Assembly: GCA_018806915.1 (NCBI GenBank)
Contig: JAGKQI010000059.1
Location: 682,001 to 746,000 of the forward strand
Length of the DNA stretch: 64,000 nucleotides
Source: Phytophthora colocasiae
Taxonomy: Eukaryota; Oomycota; Peronosporomycetes; Peronosporales; Peronosporaceae
Reading direction: 5' to 3'
Positions within the stretch are counted from its first letter, which is position 1, and every line of letters starts with the position of its first letter. The notes beneath the pieces were generated by a model. It did no database searches. It had not been told where the DNA came from and saw only the letters and a list, made by a program, of their open reading frames with translations. Of the stretch, positions 63,599 to 64,000 are shown piece after piece. Position numbers and translations under genes: made by a program.

Positions 63599-64000
63599 AT
63601 GTCATCTACACGTGGTAGATCGAGTGAGCGCGACTCTCCAAACCCGCGTCCGCGTAGAACGCCTCGAACGACTGCCAGGACGGCTCCTGATTCACTCCAG
63701 GGCCAACCGCAGGCAACAGCCAGGACGGCACCTGATTCACACCAGGGCCAACCGCAGGCTACCGCTAGGACGGCTCCTATTCCACAGAGCCAACCGCAAG
63801 CAACGGCTAGGACGGCTCCTGATCCACAGGGCCAACCGCAAGCAACGGCTAGGACGGCTCCTGATCCACAGGGCCAACCGCAACCAACGGCTAGGACGAC
63901 TCCTGATCCACAGGGTCAACCGCAAGCTACGAATATGTCGTCGGGACAAGCAGGCGCAGCATCAGACACGATGTCGATGCAACAGCTGTTAGTTTACTTA
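63599..64000 (+). CDS. Gag-like N-terminus of gypsy-like element 3, runs off window
   Basis: ATG 63599 opens a frame that stays open to the window end (134 codons). It starts MSSTRGRSSERDSPNPRPRR and continues with six tandem units of about 14 residues (pattern ARTAPDPQGQPQAT), then SGQAGAASDTMSMQQLLVYL. Low-complexity basic/proline starts followed by a MxxQQLL helix are seen at the N-terminus of gypsy Gag proteins in oomycetes. No catalytic domain lies inside the window, so the assignment rests on composition and on the LTR-like upstream region. A host proline-rich protein is the alternative. Confidence 0.5.
   Translation, partial: MSSTRGRSSERDSPNPRPRRTPRTTARTAPDSLQGQPQATARTAPDSHQGQPQATARTAPIPQSQPQATARTAPDPQGQPQATARTAPDPQGQPQPTARTTPDPQGQPQATNMSSGQAGAASDTMSMQQLLVYL
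63667..63934 (+). repeat. 42-bp coding minisatellite in gag-like gene
   Basis: About six units of 39-42 bp, pattern aggacggctcctgatccaca followed by gggccaaccgcaagcaacggct, encode a 14-residue repeat (13 in the shorter units). Most substitutions preserve the frame; units without indels are 42 bp. Confidence 0.85.

Noticed and set aside
63667..63934. Possible CRISPR-like array
   Set aside because: Units are contiguous 42-bp coding repeats without unique spacers, in a eukaryotic genome.
1..64000. tRNA and rRNA genes
   Set aside because: I saw no cloverleaf with A and B boxes and no rRNA core sequence; a covariance-model scan would be needed to exclude a tRNA fully.

Overview
The window looks like a Phytophthora-type oomycete nuclear genome. 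Evidence: three secreted RXLR-dEER effector-family genes, oomycete Inr/FPR-like start sites (best before the midasin gene), short 60-75 bp introns, very long intronless housekeeping genes, a flagellar protein (CFAP44) expected of a zoospore former, and dense Ty3/gypsy, Ty1/copia, piggyBac, pogo and PIF/Harbinger elements. I cannot name the species.

Layout. 1-3842: right-hand part of a piggyBac element with a 7-exon, mutated transposase gene on the minus strand and its right end next to a TTAA target. 3843-12927: nested repeats, a copia RNase H scrap followed by an almost complete minus-strand Ty3/gypsy element (4045-11901, 5-bp target duplication GACTT) that carries an extra antisense ORF, then a pogo/CENP-B-like transposase remnant. 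12928-19005: a second, plus-strand chromodomain gypsy element (chromovirus) with apparently identical 341-bp LTRs but badly broken coding sequence, inserted 35 bp upstream of a host gene. 19046-21946: two tandem two-exon paralogues of unknown function whose first exon encodes a small domain also found in exon 1 of the piggyBac gene.

22152-48875 is a compact housekeeping block: mitochondrial GrpE (+), then on the minus strand a ubiquitin-specific protease, the axonemal WD40 protein CFAP44, and the giant ribosome-biogenesis AAA ATPase midasin (one ORF of about 6,091 codons).

48876-62711 is an effector-rich accessory region: an array of inverted GAGTAC motifs, a decayed LINE reverse transcriptase, three diverged paralogous RXLR genes (one apparently intact, one broken between signal peptide and RXLR motif, one with 195-bp tandem repeats and a frameshift), a young copia element (52934-58471, duplication TGTAC) inserted upstream of the second effector, a PIF/Harbinger remnant, and a zinc metalloprotease gene without a visible 5' end. 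62712-64000 holds the probable 5' LTR, leader and first gag codons of a third gypsy-like element that seems to interrupt the metalloprotease gene.

The housekeeping genes share no single pathway (mitochondrial import, deubiquitination, flagella, 60S maturation). The accessory regions show repeated transposon insertion into or just upstream of genes, and the most unusual signal is the domain shared between transposase and tandem host genes.
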